From Legionella_C sp963803545 (lineage in GTDB: Bacteria; Pseudomonadota; Gammaproteobacteria; Legionellales; Legionellaceae): DNA of 64,000 bases. This document shows, piece after piece, positions 8,098 through 16,203 of this stretch. The DNA is taken from the NCBI GenBank assembly GCA_963803545.1, contig CAWDMX010000001.1:310001-374000 (forward strand). The letters run 5' to 3'. The notes below the pieces were generated by a model, which was given only the letters and a program-made list of their open reading frames with translations, had not been told where the DNA came from and made no database searches. The stretch's first letter is position 1. Each line of letters opens with the position of its first letter. Both the position numbers and the translations under genes were made by a program.

Positions 8098-10208
8098 ACT
8101 ACTCTTTATTTATTAGTTGCGCAAAAGGCTTAGAATATTTACTTGAAAATGAAGTTCGTAGCCTGGGTCTGGACGTAAGCCGCGTCAATCCGCAAGGTGT
8201 TTTTGGTGAGGCCTCTATTTCGGTACTCTATCAATTATGCCTGTGGTCGCGTCTTGCTAATCGCGTTCAGCTTATTTTATTTAGCGGCGAGGCTTGTGAC
8301 GAAAAGTCGCTGTATCAATTAGCACGCGATTTTGAGTGGAGCTCGTTATTTACCGTTGATAAAACCGTCGCTATCGAGTTTCACGGTACGTCTGCAACTA
8401 TTCGAAATTCAATGTACGGCGCTCAAGTTGTAAAAGACGCCATTGTCGATTATTTTCGAGCACTGCATGGTGACCAAAGGCCAACTATCGATAAAGATAA
8501 CGCGAATATTAGGCTTCATGCGCATTTAAAGCGCGATGTTTTAACGGTGAGTTATGATTTATGCGGTTACAGTCTGCATCAACGTGGATACCGTCAATTC
8601 ACCGGAGAGGCGCCCCTTAAAGAAACCTTGGCCGCTGCGATGTTAATTCGCGCAAATTGGCCGGAGCTTGCGGAGCAATCTTACTCGCTGCTTGACCCTT
8701 TTTGTGGGTCGGGAACGGTTGTAATTGAAGCGGCGATGATGGCGGCAAATAGAGCGCCAGGACTGCTGCGTCACGATCAGTCTTTCCAATACTGGCAGGC
8801 TAATCAGCCTGAAATATGGCAAAGCTTATGCGAAAAAGCACGCGCTGCGGTTAAACCGCTCGCTACTAAGTTAGTGGGAACCGATATAAATCCACAGCTT
8901 ATCATGCACGCGTACGCCAATGCCGAGCGTGCCGATGTGTTGCATATTGTCCAGTTTGCCCAAGGTGATATTAGCGATGCGCAGGCGTCCTCGCCAAAAG
9001 GCTTACTCATTTCCAATCCTCCTTATGGCGAGCGACTGGGTGATGCGTCCCAATTGGTTCCTCTTTACCAAAAATTGGGCCGTTCAGCTTTTGAGCACTT
9101 TCAGGGATGGCAAGCGGCTTTTTTGACCTCCAATCCGGAGTTGGCTAAAGCTACCGGCCTGCGCTCAAACAAACACTACACGCTGTATAATGGCCCTTTA
9201 GAATGTAAACTCTATTGCTTGTCCATAGACGCTGCTAACAAATTAAAAACGCACAGCAGTCGCGTTTCCTTTTCAGCGGGCGGCGAAATGCTTGCTAATC
9301 GGCTGCTGAAAAACAAACATCACCTTAAAAAATGGATAGCGCGTGAAAATATTAGTTGTTATCGGATATACGATGCAGACTTGCCTGAGTATGCCTTTGC
9401 AATCGATGTCTACAACGATCATGTTGTTTTGCAAGAATACGCAGCCCCCTCCTCCATCGACGCTAGTAAAGTCGAAAAGAGACGACAAGAAGTACTGCAC
9501 GTTGTTCCCGCTGTTTTAGGCGTTGCTGCTGAGAACGTAATCCTGAAAAGCCGCAAACAGCAAAAAGGCAGCAATCAATACCAAAAGCTCGCCAGTACGC
9601 ATGCCGGTATGGTTGTTACGGAAGGCCGCGCTAAATTAAAAATAAATGTGCACGATTACCTGGACACCGGTCTATTCCTAGATCACCGGCTGCTTCGATT
9701 GCAATTTGCAAACCTGCGCCCTGGCAGTAGCTTCCTCAACTGTTTTAGTTACACCGCCTCAGCCAGCGTGCACGCCGCGCTTGCTGGCGCCTTTACTACA
9801 AATGTCGATTTATCAACCACCTACCTTAATTGGGCTGAGGAAAATTTTAAACTTAACCGTATTGACTGCTCACGCCATCAATTTGTGCAGTTTGACTGCT
9901 TGCAATGGCTGCAAATAAGTCGCGATACTTTTGATGTAATTTTTCTAGACCCTCCCAGCTTTTCTAATTCAAAAAGAATGGACACGACCCTCGACATTCA
10001 GCGGGATCATGTAGCCCTTATTCATGCAGCCATGAGACTTTTAAATCCCGATGGCTGCTTGTACTTTTCAACCAATTTACGCCATTTTAAAATTGACCAA
10101 AGCCTGAATGACGACTATCAGGTAGCAAACATCACTGCCGCAACTATTGATATTGATTTCAAAAGAAATGCCCGCATCCACCACTGTTTCACTATACAAA
10201 AAATCTGA
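8094..10208 (+). CDS. rlmL: Bifunctional 23S rRNA methyltransferase RlmKL
   Basis: Fusion enzyme making m2G2445 (N-terminal RlmL part) and m7G2069 (C-terminal RlmK part) in 23S rRNA. In 704 residues one sees a THUMP region, the first SAM site LLDPFCGSGTVVIEAA with SNPPYGERLG, and the second site FLNCFSYTASASVHAA with LDPPSFSNS. ATG at 8094 is chosen because it overlaps the darP stop as ATGA and matches the family start (NYSLFISCAKGLEYLL); the frame extends to 8067. Length agrees with E. coli (702). A 7-bp hairpin (10209-10215/10224-10230) lies directly after the stop. Confidence 0.95.
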   Translation: MNYSLFISCAKGLEYLLENEVRSLGLDVSRVNPQGVFGEASISVLYQLCLWSRLANRVQLILFSGEACDEKSLYQLARDFEWSSLFTVDKTVAIEFHGTSATIRNSMYGAQVVKDAIVDYFRALHGDQRPTIDKDNANIRLHAHLKRDVLTVSYDLCGYSLHQRGYRQFTGEAPLKETLAAAMLIRANWPELAEQSYSLLDPFCGSGTVVIEAAMMAANRAPGLLRHDQSFQYWQANQPEIWQSLCEKARAAVKPLATKLVGTDINPQLIMHAYANAERADVLHIVQFAQGDISDAQASSPKGLLISNPPYGERLGDASQLVPLYQKLGRSAFEHFQGWQAAFLTSNPELAKATGLRSNKHYTLYNGPLECKLYCLSIDAANKLKTHSSRVSFSAGGEMLANRLLKNKHHLKKWIARENISCYRIYDADLPEYAFAIDVYNDHVVLQEYAAPSSIDASKVEKRRQEVLHVVPAVLGVAAENVILKSRKQQKGSNQYQKLASTHAGMVVTEGRAKLKINVHDYLDTGLFLDHRLLRLQFANLRPGSSFLNCFSYTASASVHAALAGAFTTNVDLSTTYLNWAEENFKLNRIDCSRHQFVQFDCLQWLQISRDTFDVIFLDPPSFSNSKRMDTTLDIQRDHVALIHAAMRLLNPDGCLYFSTNLRHFKIDQSLNDDYQVANITAATIDIDFKRNARIHHCFTIQKI

Positions 10209-10315
10209 TGCTTGCGTATTCGTGCAAGCAAGTTGGGCAAAGCCGGAAAGATAATTAGAAATTTTTAAAAAATAGCGTAAACTAGGAAATTAGCTGAATT
10301 ATTAAGGAGAATACT

Positions 10316-10510
10316 ATGTTAGGTTGGGCGTTGTTGTTTTTAATTATGGCGCTGGTTACCGCCGCCTTCGCGTTTAGAGGGGTAAATTCGGTGCACAGCA
10401 ATGTAGCCAAGGTTGCCTTTTTTTTATTTATTTTACTTTTTGTAGGACTTTTGGCAATGAGCTTGCTAGGACAGGGAACACCCGCTGTACCTAATGTAGC
10501 CAACGCTTAA
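10316..10510 (+). CDS. DUF1328 (YtjA-type) small membrane protein
   Basis: A 64-residue protein with two membrane helices: MLGWALLFLIMALVTAAFAF, and VAFFLFILLFVGLLAMSLLG. The start MLGWALLFLI and AAFAFRG match the DUF1328 family, whose role is unknown. A good AAGGAG site precedes the ATG. It converges with the next gene, and the two stop codons overlap (10507-10510). Confidence 0.85.
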   Translation: MLGWALLFLIMALVTAAFAFRGVNSVHSNVAKVAFFLFILLFVGLLAMSLLGQGTPAVPNVANA

Positions 10511-10710
10511 ATAGAGTGCGGATTAATAAATCCTAATCTAAAACCCAGCATTAAGAATACAAACAAGCATAATGATAAGGCGATTCGCCAGGTTAGCGCT
10601 TTCACAGTGCGGTTGGACTTGCCTTCGTCTCGGACGAGAAAAAAAAGTCCGCTCCCCAGCGCCAAAAAAATGATGAGCATTACAATTAAAACAATAACTC
10701 TGGTTAGCAT
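10507..10710 (-). CDS. DUF2909 twin-transmembrane protein
   Basis: A 67-residue protein with two helices (LTRVIVLIVMLIIFLALGSGLFFLV and a second around ALSLCLFVFLMLGFRLGFI) and a short basic loop. It looks like the DUF2909 family, which in pseudomonads and relatives sits in the cytochrome c oxidase operon just before SURF1. Here it is next to SURF1 but on the opposite strand. ATG at 10710 is used; the frame is open to 10737 without better signals. Confidence 0.75.
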   Translation of the reverse strand: MLTRVIVLIVMLIIFLALGSGLFFLVRDEGKSNRTVKALTWRIALSLCLFVFLMLGFRLGFINPHSI

Positions 10711-11055
10711 AGTTTTCCTTGGTGGGCCTCGATGCACATGAAGGTTGCTATCAACCGGGAGCTATTCAATGCAGCAAACAACACCCAATATTTCTCAAGC
10801 GACCCTGAATTGTTGCACCAACGAGACTGCGTACGGCAAAAAAATCGATTGTACAAAATTATCCTAACGCTGAATACTAAAACGCCGTCTGTTTTTATAT
10901 ATTTAACAGTTATAACTCTAAAAACCGTGCCCAATAAATTTGTAGAATGACTTTTTTTCGTTATAATGGCCATCTTTCAAAACGCCTGTACGTGGCGGTT
11001 TGTAAAGCGCCTACCTTGGCATTAAAAATGCGGCCATATTCCTGAGGAATTTATA
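10711..11055. other. Intergenic region upstream of the oxidase assembly operon
   Basis: About 345 bases with no convincing gene; open frames here show no family features. It contains the promoter at 10940-10967 and a leader of about 80 nt with GAGG at 11044-11047, which serves SURF1. Confidence 0.5.
10940..10967 (+). promoter_or_regulatory. Predicted promoter of the SURF1-ctaA-ctaB-sco operon
   Basis: TTGTAG (10940-10945), 16 bases, then a perfect TATAAT (10962-10967). The start site would be near 10974, giving a leader of about 80 nt before SURF1. Confidence 0.55.
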
Positions 11056-11760
11056 ATCGTAAACGTTCGTATAAAACCCAGTCTAAAAATGTCTTTGCTT
11101 ACCTTTGTAGGCATTAGCTGTTTGTTATCCTTAGGTTTTTGGCAGCTGCATCGCGCCGCTCAAAAGAAGCAAATGCTTGCTGCGGCTAGCCACCAACAGC
11201 ATAAACCCGCTGTATGGTGGCAACCTGACGGATCTCTTCCTATTCAGTATCAAAAGATACAGTTACAAGGCCGCTATTCTCAGCACAGCTTCCTACTCGA
11301 TAATCAATTTTACAACCACCAATTTGGTTACCATGTGTTAACGGCTTTAGAACTAGATAACAACAGCATTATTCTAGTAGATAGAGGATGGATTGCCGCG
11401 CATCGGACTCGAACGTCGTTCCCGCTGATATCCACTCCGACCAGCGTACAAACTATCCGTGGGCAGGTGTATTACCCCAATTCTGGCGTGTGGATTTTAG
11501 GACAAAATTTAGATGAAAAATCGGCTGATTTAGCGGTAATTGAAAAATTTGATCAACAAATTATTGGAGATTTTTTGCATAAAACCGTCTATCCGTTTAT
11601 CATTCGCCTCGACTCAAAAGACAAAAACGGATACGTGCGCGAATGGCCTATTATTGCCATGACCGCAGAAAGACATATTGGCTATGCTGTGCAATGGTTT
11701 GCTATGGCAGCTGTTCTTTTAATTATTTTTCTAGGTTTAAACAGGAACCCGCTGAAATGA
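11056..11760 (+). CDS. SURF1 family cytochrome oxidase assembly protein
   Basis: Inner-membrane factor that helps assemble heme A into cytochrome c oxidase subunit I. It has an N-terminal helix (LLTFVGISCLLSLGFWQLHR), a periplasmic domain with GRYSQHSFLLDNQ, GYHVLTAL and VDRGWI, and a C-terminal helix (WFAMAAVLLIIFLGLN). The first ATG (11089) has no ribosome site and would remove the conserved basic stretch RIKPSL that precedes the first helix in the family. The frame is open back to 11026 with GAGG at 11044-11047, but contains no ATG, GTG or TTG; ATC at 11056 or ATA at 11053 would be correctly spaced. I list 11056; 11089 is the conservative alternative (223 residues). Confidence 0.8.
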   Translation: MVNVRIKPSLKMSLLTFVGISCLLSLGFWQLHRAAQKKQMLAAASHQQHKPAVWWQPDGSLPIQYQKIQLQGRYSQHSFLLDNQFYNHQFGYHVLTALELDNNSIILVDRGWIAAHRTRTSFPLISTPTSVQTIRGQVYYPNSGVWILGQNLDEKSADLAVIEKFDQQIIGDFLHKTVYPFIIRLDSKDKNGYVREWPIIAMTAERHIGYAVQWFAMAAVLLIIFLGLNRNPLK

Positions 11761-12299
11761 CTAACTCGAATAAAAAGACGTTGATTTTATGCGTGCTTGC
11801 CTTTTTATTTCTAATGCCCGGCATAGCCGCTTTACTCTTTTTTAAAAATCCTCAATGGCTTAGCTCAAGCACGCTTAATAAAGGCAGTCTGTTAAACCCT
11901 TCGTTGCGATATCCGCATTTTAAGGATAACAATCATTGGCGTTTACTCTACGTTAGCACCGAAAATTGCGAGGACACGTGCTTGCATCACGTTGAGAAGT
12001 TAGCCCGTATTCGTTTAGCTTTAGGGCGTCGCCTGTATCAAGTTGACCAATACTTGGTTCTTGATAACAGCAATGCCGTACTTTCCAAATCCCTTAACCA
12101 AGTCTTTGAAAAAAACCAAATATCCGTACTCCTGAACTCCGATACGCAACTAAAATCGGTACTTCCCGAGGGCAAGTCCGCAGTTTTCATTGTGAACCCT
12201 GCGCAGTACTTAGTCTTACGCTACGGTCGTGAGGCGCGCTCAAACGATATTTTTCATGACTTACAACAGCTATTAACTACAGGTAAAAAGAGTGTCTAA
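11757..12299 (+). CDS. Membrane-anchored accessory protein of the oxidase assembly operon
   Basis: A 180-residue protein with one N-terminal helix (LILCVLAFLFLMPGIAALLF) and a soluble domain facing the periplasm. It contains CEDTC (a CxxxC pair) after YVSTEN, reminiscent of the Sco/thioredoxin fold, and VFIVNPAQYLVLRYG near the end. In other gammaproteobacteria a protein of this kind lies between SURF1 and ctaA. A role in copper or thiol handling is an inference from the CxxxC and position. The start overlaps the SURF1 stop as ATGA; the end overlaps ctaA by 8 bases. Confidence 0.75.
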   Translation: MTNSNKKTLILCVLAFLFLMPGIAALLFFKNPQWLSSSTLNKGSLLNPSLRYPHFKDNNHWRLLYVSTENCEDTCLHHVEKLARIRLALGRRLYQVDQYLVLDNSNAVLSKSLNQVFEKNQISVLLNSDTQLKSVLPEGKSAVFIVNPAQYLVLRYGREARSNDIFHDLQQLLTTGKKSV

Positions 12300-13308
12300 C
12301 ATTTCCTTTCGAACGGGCTTATCCTCGTTATTATTAGTAGCCTCAGTAGTTGCCCTTTGTGTGGTAATGCTGGGCGCCTATACGCGATTAACCGATGCGG
12401 GCTTAGGCTGCCCGGATTGGCCTGGTTGTTATGGCCATATTGTATTACCAAGCAACAGTGCGGAGCTTCGTTTCGCGCAACAAAGCTTTCCGTCGACGCC
12501 TATCGAATCGATTAAGGCCTGGACTGAAATGTCGCACCGTTACGCAGCAGGACTATTAGCCCTATTGGTGGCTGTCAGTTGCGGTACTATTTTATGGCAA
12601 CGCTTTAGGCGCCCCTATCCGCCTGAAAGTCCCTCCTGGACGCTTGCGCTTACCCTAATTGCGCTCGTGCTTTTTCAAGCGTGCTTGGGAATGTGGACGG
12701 TAACATTAAAGCTGTTACCCGCCGTCGTAATGGCTCATTTATTAGGGGGCATTCTTATTTTTTCCTGCTTAAGCCTGCTGTATATTCAGCAAAAAATACC
12801 TATTCGAGTGCGTCAAAAAAAACTGTATGTTTACGTTGCTGGAGGAGCCGTTCTCGTATTGTTACAAATTGCTTTAGGAGGGTGGGTTAGCGCCAATTAT
12901 GCGGGCATTGCCTGCCTTGGATTTCCAGGCTGTAACGGACACGGGCTACCCCGCTTGCATTTTTCCGAAGGATTTAATTTATTTAGCAACCTTGGCGACA
13001 ATTATCAAGGCGGCGTTTTGGATAGTTCTGTCCGCATGTCTATCCAGATGGTGCACCGAATTGGCGCCTTAGTTGTCGCTGTTTACTTGGTTTTTTTAAG
13101 CGTTCTTGTTGCGCTTAAATCCGATAGCGTTTATTTAAAAAACAGCGCTTTTTTTGCGCTGTTGCTGCTGTTTTGCCAAATTTGTCTGGGTGTTGCCAAT
13201 GTCGTTTATTTATTGCCGCTACCGATAGCTGTAGCCCACAACGGAGTGGCCGCATTGCTGATGGCGACACTGCTGTGTATGACGTATTTTGCAAAAGGAA
13301 CCCGATAA
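12292..13308 (+). CDS. ctaA: Heme A synthase
   Basis: COX15/CtaA integral membrane monooxygenase that oxidises heme O to heme A. The 338 residues contain about eight helices in two similar halves; GAYTRLTDAGLGCPDWPGCYG and GWVSANYAGIACLGFPGCNG are the paired loops, and histidines in EMSHRYAAG, VMAHLLGG, QMVHRIGA and AVAHNGVA are the likely heme ligands. The start is GTG 12292. The stop overlaps the ctaB start (TAATG). Confidence 0.93.
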   Translation: MSNISFRTGLSSLLLVASVVALCVVMLGAYTRLTDAGLGCPDWPGCYGHIVLPSNSAELRFAQQSFPSTPIESIKAWTEMSHRYAAGLLALLVAVSCGTILWQRFRRPYPPESPSWTLALTLIALVLFQACLGMWTVTLKLLPAVVMAHLLGGILIFSCLSLLYIQQKIPIRVRQKKLYVYVAGGAVLVLLQIALGGWVSANYAGIACLGFPGCNGHGLPRLHFSEGFNLFSNLGDNYQGGVLDSSVRMSIQMVHRIGALVVAVYLVFLSVLVALKSDSVYLKNSAFFALLLLFCQICLGVANVVYLLPLPIAVAHNGVAALLMATLLCMTYFAKGTR

Positions 13309-14195
13309 TGCCAGCCCAGCCTATTGCTGTAAATAGTTTCGTATGGCGCGATTATTTAGAGCTGTGTAAACCTCGGGTAGTTGCCCTGATGCTGCTTACA
13401 ATGATCGTGGGTATGCTGCTTGCCACCACGCAAGCCGTTCCCTGGGTTACTTTTTTTATAGCCTTATTGGGAGTAGGTCTTAGCGCGGCATCGGCGGCAA
13501 CTATTAATCATCTTGTCGATAAACGCATTGATAGCTTGATGGATAGAACCCATAATCGACCCGTTGCTGGTGGAAGAATTAGTGTCCAGCATGCGCTTAT
13601 TTTTGCTGTTGTTCTCGGTGCGCTGGGTCTTTCATCGCTCTATATTTGGGTTAATCGGCTAACCTGTATTCTGACGTTTCTAACTCTAATCGGCTACGCC
13701 GGCATTTACACCGGCTATCTAAAACGTGCAACACCACAAAATATTGTGATTGGCGGACTGGCCGGAGCGGCGCCCCCATTGCTCGGCTGGACGGCTATTA
13801 CCAATCATTTAGCCCCAGAAGCCTTGTTACTCGTGCTCATAATTTTCACCTGGACGCCACCGCATTTTTGGGCTTTGGCAATTTTTCGCTGCGAAGACTA
13901 TCGACACGCCAAAATACCCATGCTGCCAATTACCCATGGAATTGCTTTTACTAAAAAAAATATTCTGCTCTACACCATATTATTAGTGGTAGTAACTACT
14001 CTTCCTTTTATAATTGCGATGAGTGGTTGGCTTTATTTAGTTGGAGCATTAACGCTGGGTGCGCGCTTTTTATATTGGTCTTTATTATTGTATCGACGTG
14101 ACGAGCCAATAATTGCCCTGCGTACGTTTAAGTTTTCAATTCTGTATTTAATGCTTTTATTTGTTTTTTTATTAGCCGATCACTATCTCATTTGA
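13308..14195 (+). CDS. ctaB: Protoheme IX farnesyltransferase (heme O synthase)
   Basis: UbiA-superfamily prenyltransferase that adds farnesyl to heme B. In 295 residues there are about nine helices; the acidic motif NHLVDKRIDSLMDRTHNRP binds the prenyl diphosphate and WTPPHFWALAI with DYRHAKIPMLP form the second conserved loop. ATG at 13308 overlaps the ctaA stop; the longer frame to 13173 runs inside ctaA and is rejected. Confidence 0.95.
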   Translation: MPAQPIAVNSFVWRDYLELCKPRVVALMLLTMIVGMLLATTQAVPWVTFFIALLGVGLSAASAATINHLVDKRIDSLMDRTHNRPVAGGRISVQHALIFAVVLGALGLSSLYIWVNRLTCILTFLTLIGYAGIYTGYLKRATPQNIVIGGLAGAAPPLLGWTAITNHLAPEALLLVLIIFTWTPPHFWALAIFRCEDYRHAKIPMLPITHGIAFTKKNILLYTILLVVVTTLPFIIAMSGWLYLVGALTLGARFLYWSLLLYRRDEPIIALRTFKFSILYLMLLFVFLLADHYLI

Positions 14196-14228
14196 GCACG
14201 AGTGTGCTGGCTTTTTTTTGGGGAAATA

Positions 14229-14867
14229 ATGACTAGAAATAGACGCGTTGCAATAACTGTATTGGTTTTATTGGCATTTGCAGCACTCATTACCGGGGTA
14301 TTTGTCTCACAACAAATTCACCAGTCTAAAACGCGTGCATTGGCCAATTTTCATGGCACACGCTTAGCCAACCCGCGCAGCATGCAGCCTTTTTCGCTTG
14401 AGGCTACGAATGGGCAAGCCTTTAACAACGACAGCTTGCACGGAAAATGGACGCTCGTTTTTTTTGGGTTCACGAACTGCGGTTATTTATGCCCAACAAC
14501 CTTAACCGAGCTTGCTAAAACCTATCGAATTTTACAGCAAAAAAACGTATCCCCACTACCGCAAATCGTATTCATCTCCGTGGATCCAACGCGCGATGAT
14601 CGGCTTAAAATAAAAAAATACGTTCGCGCTTTTGACCCTAGTTTTTTGGGTGCTCGTGGCTCGGAGAAACAAGTGCACCAACTCGCCGCCTCTTTAGGTG
14701 TTGCTTACGAACGCGTTGCCCCCGCTAAAGATTCCAGCCAAAATTACGATATTCAACATAACGGAGCCGTAATTTTATTTAATCCCCGTGGTGAACTTGA
14801 GGCTTTTTTCACCAGTCCTCAGCAAGCAGCATTATTAGCTGCCGATTACACGCTGCTCGTTTCATGA
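14229..14867 (+). CDS. SCO1/SenC family copper chaperone
   Basis: Thioredoxin-fold copper protein that loads the CuA site of cytochrome oxidase. The 212 residues have an N-terminal anchor (AITVLVLLAFAALITGVFV) and a periplasmic domain with the copper ligands C84 and C88 in FTNCGYLCPT (CxxxC) and H177 in YDIQHNGAVILF. ATG at 14229 has GGGGAAA upstream; 14202 is an in-frame alternative. It closes the assembly operon SURF1-accessory-ctaA-ctaB-sco. Confidence 0.93.
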   Translation: MTRNRRVAITVLVLLAFAALITGVFVSQQIHQSKTRALANFHGTRLANPRSMQPFSLEATNGQAFNNDSLHGKWTLVFFGFTNCGYLCPTTLTELAKTYRILQQKNVSPLPQIVFISVDPTRDDRLKIKKYVRAFDPSFLGARGSEKQVHQLAASLGVAYERVAPAKDSSQNYDIQHNGAVILFNPRGELEAFFTSPQQAALLAADYTLLVS

Positions 14868-14893
14868 TTATCTTGAATACCAAGGAAGATGTG

Positions 14894-14922
14894 TTGGAGC
14901 ATCTAATTACTATACATATAGT
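14894..14922 (+). promoter_or_regulatory. Possible promoter of rimK
   Basis: TTGGAG (14894-14899), 17 bases, TATAGT (14917-14922), placing a start near 14929 and a short leader before ATG 14950. Fair match only. Confidence 0.4.
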
Positions 14923-14949
14923 CTGCCCTCATTAATGTAGGAATAGTTT

Positions 14950-15870
14950 ATGAAAATTGCAATATTGGCTACCAATCCTCAACTGTACTCGCACCAACGA
15001 TTAAAATCCGCCGGTGAAGAGGCGGGGCATGAGGTACACATTATTAACCCTTTATACTGCTACCTAAACGTTGCAGCCTCTAATCCTGTAATTCATTACC
15101 GAGGAGGAGTCGCTTTGCCGCAATTTGATGCCGTAATTCCGCGTATTGGAGCTTCAATGACCTATTATGGGACGGCGGTATTGCGACATATGGAAACGAT
15201 GGGTATGTACACTATTAACGAGTCCATTGCTATCTCACGCTCGCGCGATAAGTTTCGTTCGTTGCAATTATTAGCCCGCAAAGGTTTGCCGATGCCGGTT
15301 ACAAGTATTGCGGCGCAAGCGGCGCAGTCCGTTGATAGCGCCGCGGATTTAATTGAAATGGTCGGTGGTGCGCCCGTGGTCATCAAACTCATGGAAGGCA
15401 CTCAAGGCAAAGGCGTAATGCTTGCCGATAGCCACCAGTCCGCCGTGAGTATTATTAATGCCTTTAAAGAGGTGTCCGCAAATATTTTAGTTCAGGAATT
15501 TATTGAAGAATCCCGTGGAACGGATATTCGTTGCTTTGTGATTGGCGAAAAAGTTATCGCGGCTATTAAACGGCAAGCGAAGGAAGGCGAATTCAGAGCT
15601 AACGTGCACCAGGGCGGTCAGGCTATACAAGTTACGTTAACACCGCAAGAGCGCTCCATTGCGATTGGTGCCGCAAAGACGATGGGTTTAAAGGTTGCCG
15701 GCGTTGACTTGATTCGTTCCAATCATGGGCCTTTGGTGTTGGAAATCAATTCATCACCCGGTTTAGAGGGCATTGAAAAAGCAACCGGTGTTAATATTGC
15801 GGGTAAAATCATTGCTTATATTGAAAAACACGCTAAACCAAAAGGCCGACACGAACGCTTCGCCGGCTAA
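14950..15870 (+). CDS. rimK: Ribosomal protein S6 glutamate ligase family (RimK)
   Basis: ATP-grasp ligase; E. coli RimK adds glutamates to the C-terminus of ribosomal protein S6. The 306 residues show the family start MKIAILATNPQLYSHQRL, the ATP-binding VVIKLMEGTQGKGVMLAD, LVQEFIEESRGTDIRCFVIG, and the metal-binding end VLEINSSPGLEGIEKATG. In some bacteria close homologues modify other peptides, so the substrate is an inference. It stands alone, between the oxidase assembly operon and the signalling block. Confidence 0.92.
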   Translation: MKIAILATNPQLYSHQRLKSAGEEAGHEVHIINPLYCYLNVAASNPVIHYRGGVALPQFDAVIPRIGASMTYYGTAVLRHMETMGMYTINESIAISRSRDKFRSLQLLARKGLPMPVTSIAAQAAQSVDSAADLIEMVGGAPVVIKLMEGTQGKGVMLADSHQSAVSIINAFKEVSANILVQEFIEESRGTDIRCFVIGEKVIAAIKRQAKEGEFRANVHQGGQAIQVTLTPQERSIAIGAAKTMGLKVAGVDLIRSNHGPLVLEINSSPGLEGIEKATGVNIAGKIIAYIEKHAKPKGRHERFAG

Positions 15871-16203
15871 TAATATTGGAATGTAGGTTGGTAGTATGCG
15901 TTCATGTTGGTTCACAAAAACTTTATTACGCTGTGCGCGTTTTATCAGGCCCGAAGATGGCAAAGCGCACACGCCGCAATGCGTATATATACGCCAATAG
16001 CGCTTGTATGGATGAAAGATTACGGGACGATACCTTAATCCCATTACTCGAAACTAAGCAAAGGGTATACCGTTTTACTACCATTTCGACAGGTGATTGT
16101 TGACGTAAATCTATTGTTGCCGTGTCTTAATTTTCCTATTTTTATTCGTCGTATTTCCAGTTGCACCAAAGTTAAAGCCATGCTTTTGCGTGTGTGGACA
16201 CGG
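15871..16203. other. Gene-free stretch with two inverted repeats
   Basis: No convincing ORF. It contains an imperfect stem (TGTGCGCGTTT at 15932-15942 pairing with AAAGCGCACA at 15962-15971, one bulged G) and right after it a perfect 14-base palindrome GCGTATATATACGC (15981-15994). These lie between convergent rimK and the hybrid kinase; a transcript end or protein site are both possible. Confidence 0.4.

Noticed and set aside
15876..16103. Plus-strand frame after rimK
   Set aside because: No ribosome site, no family features, and it covers the palindromes.
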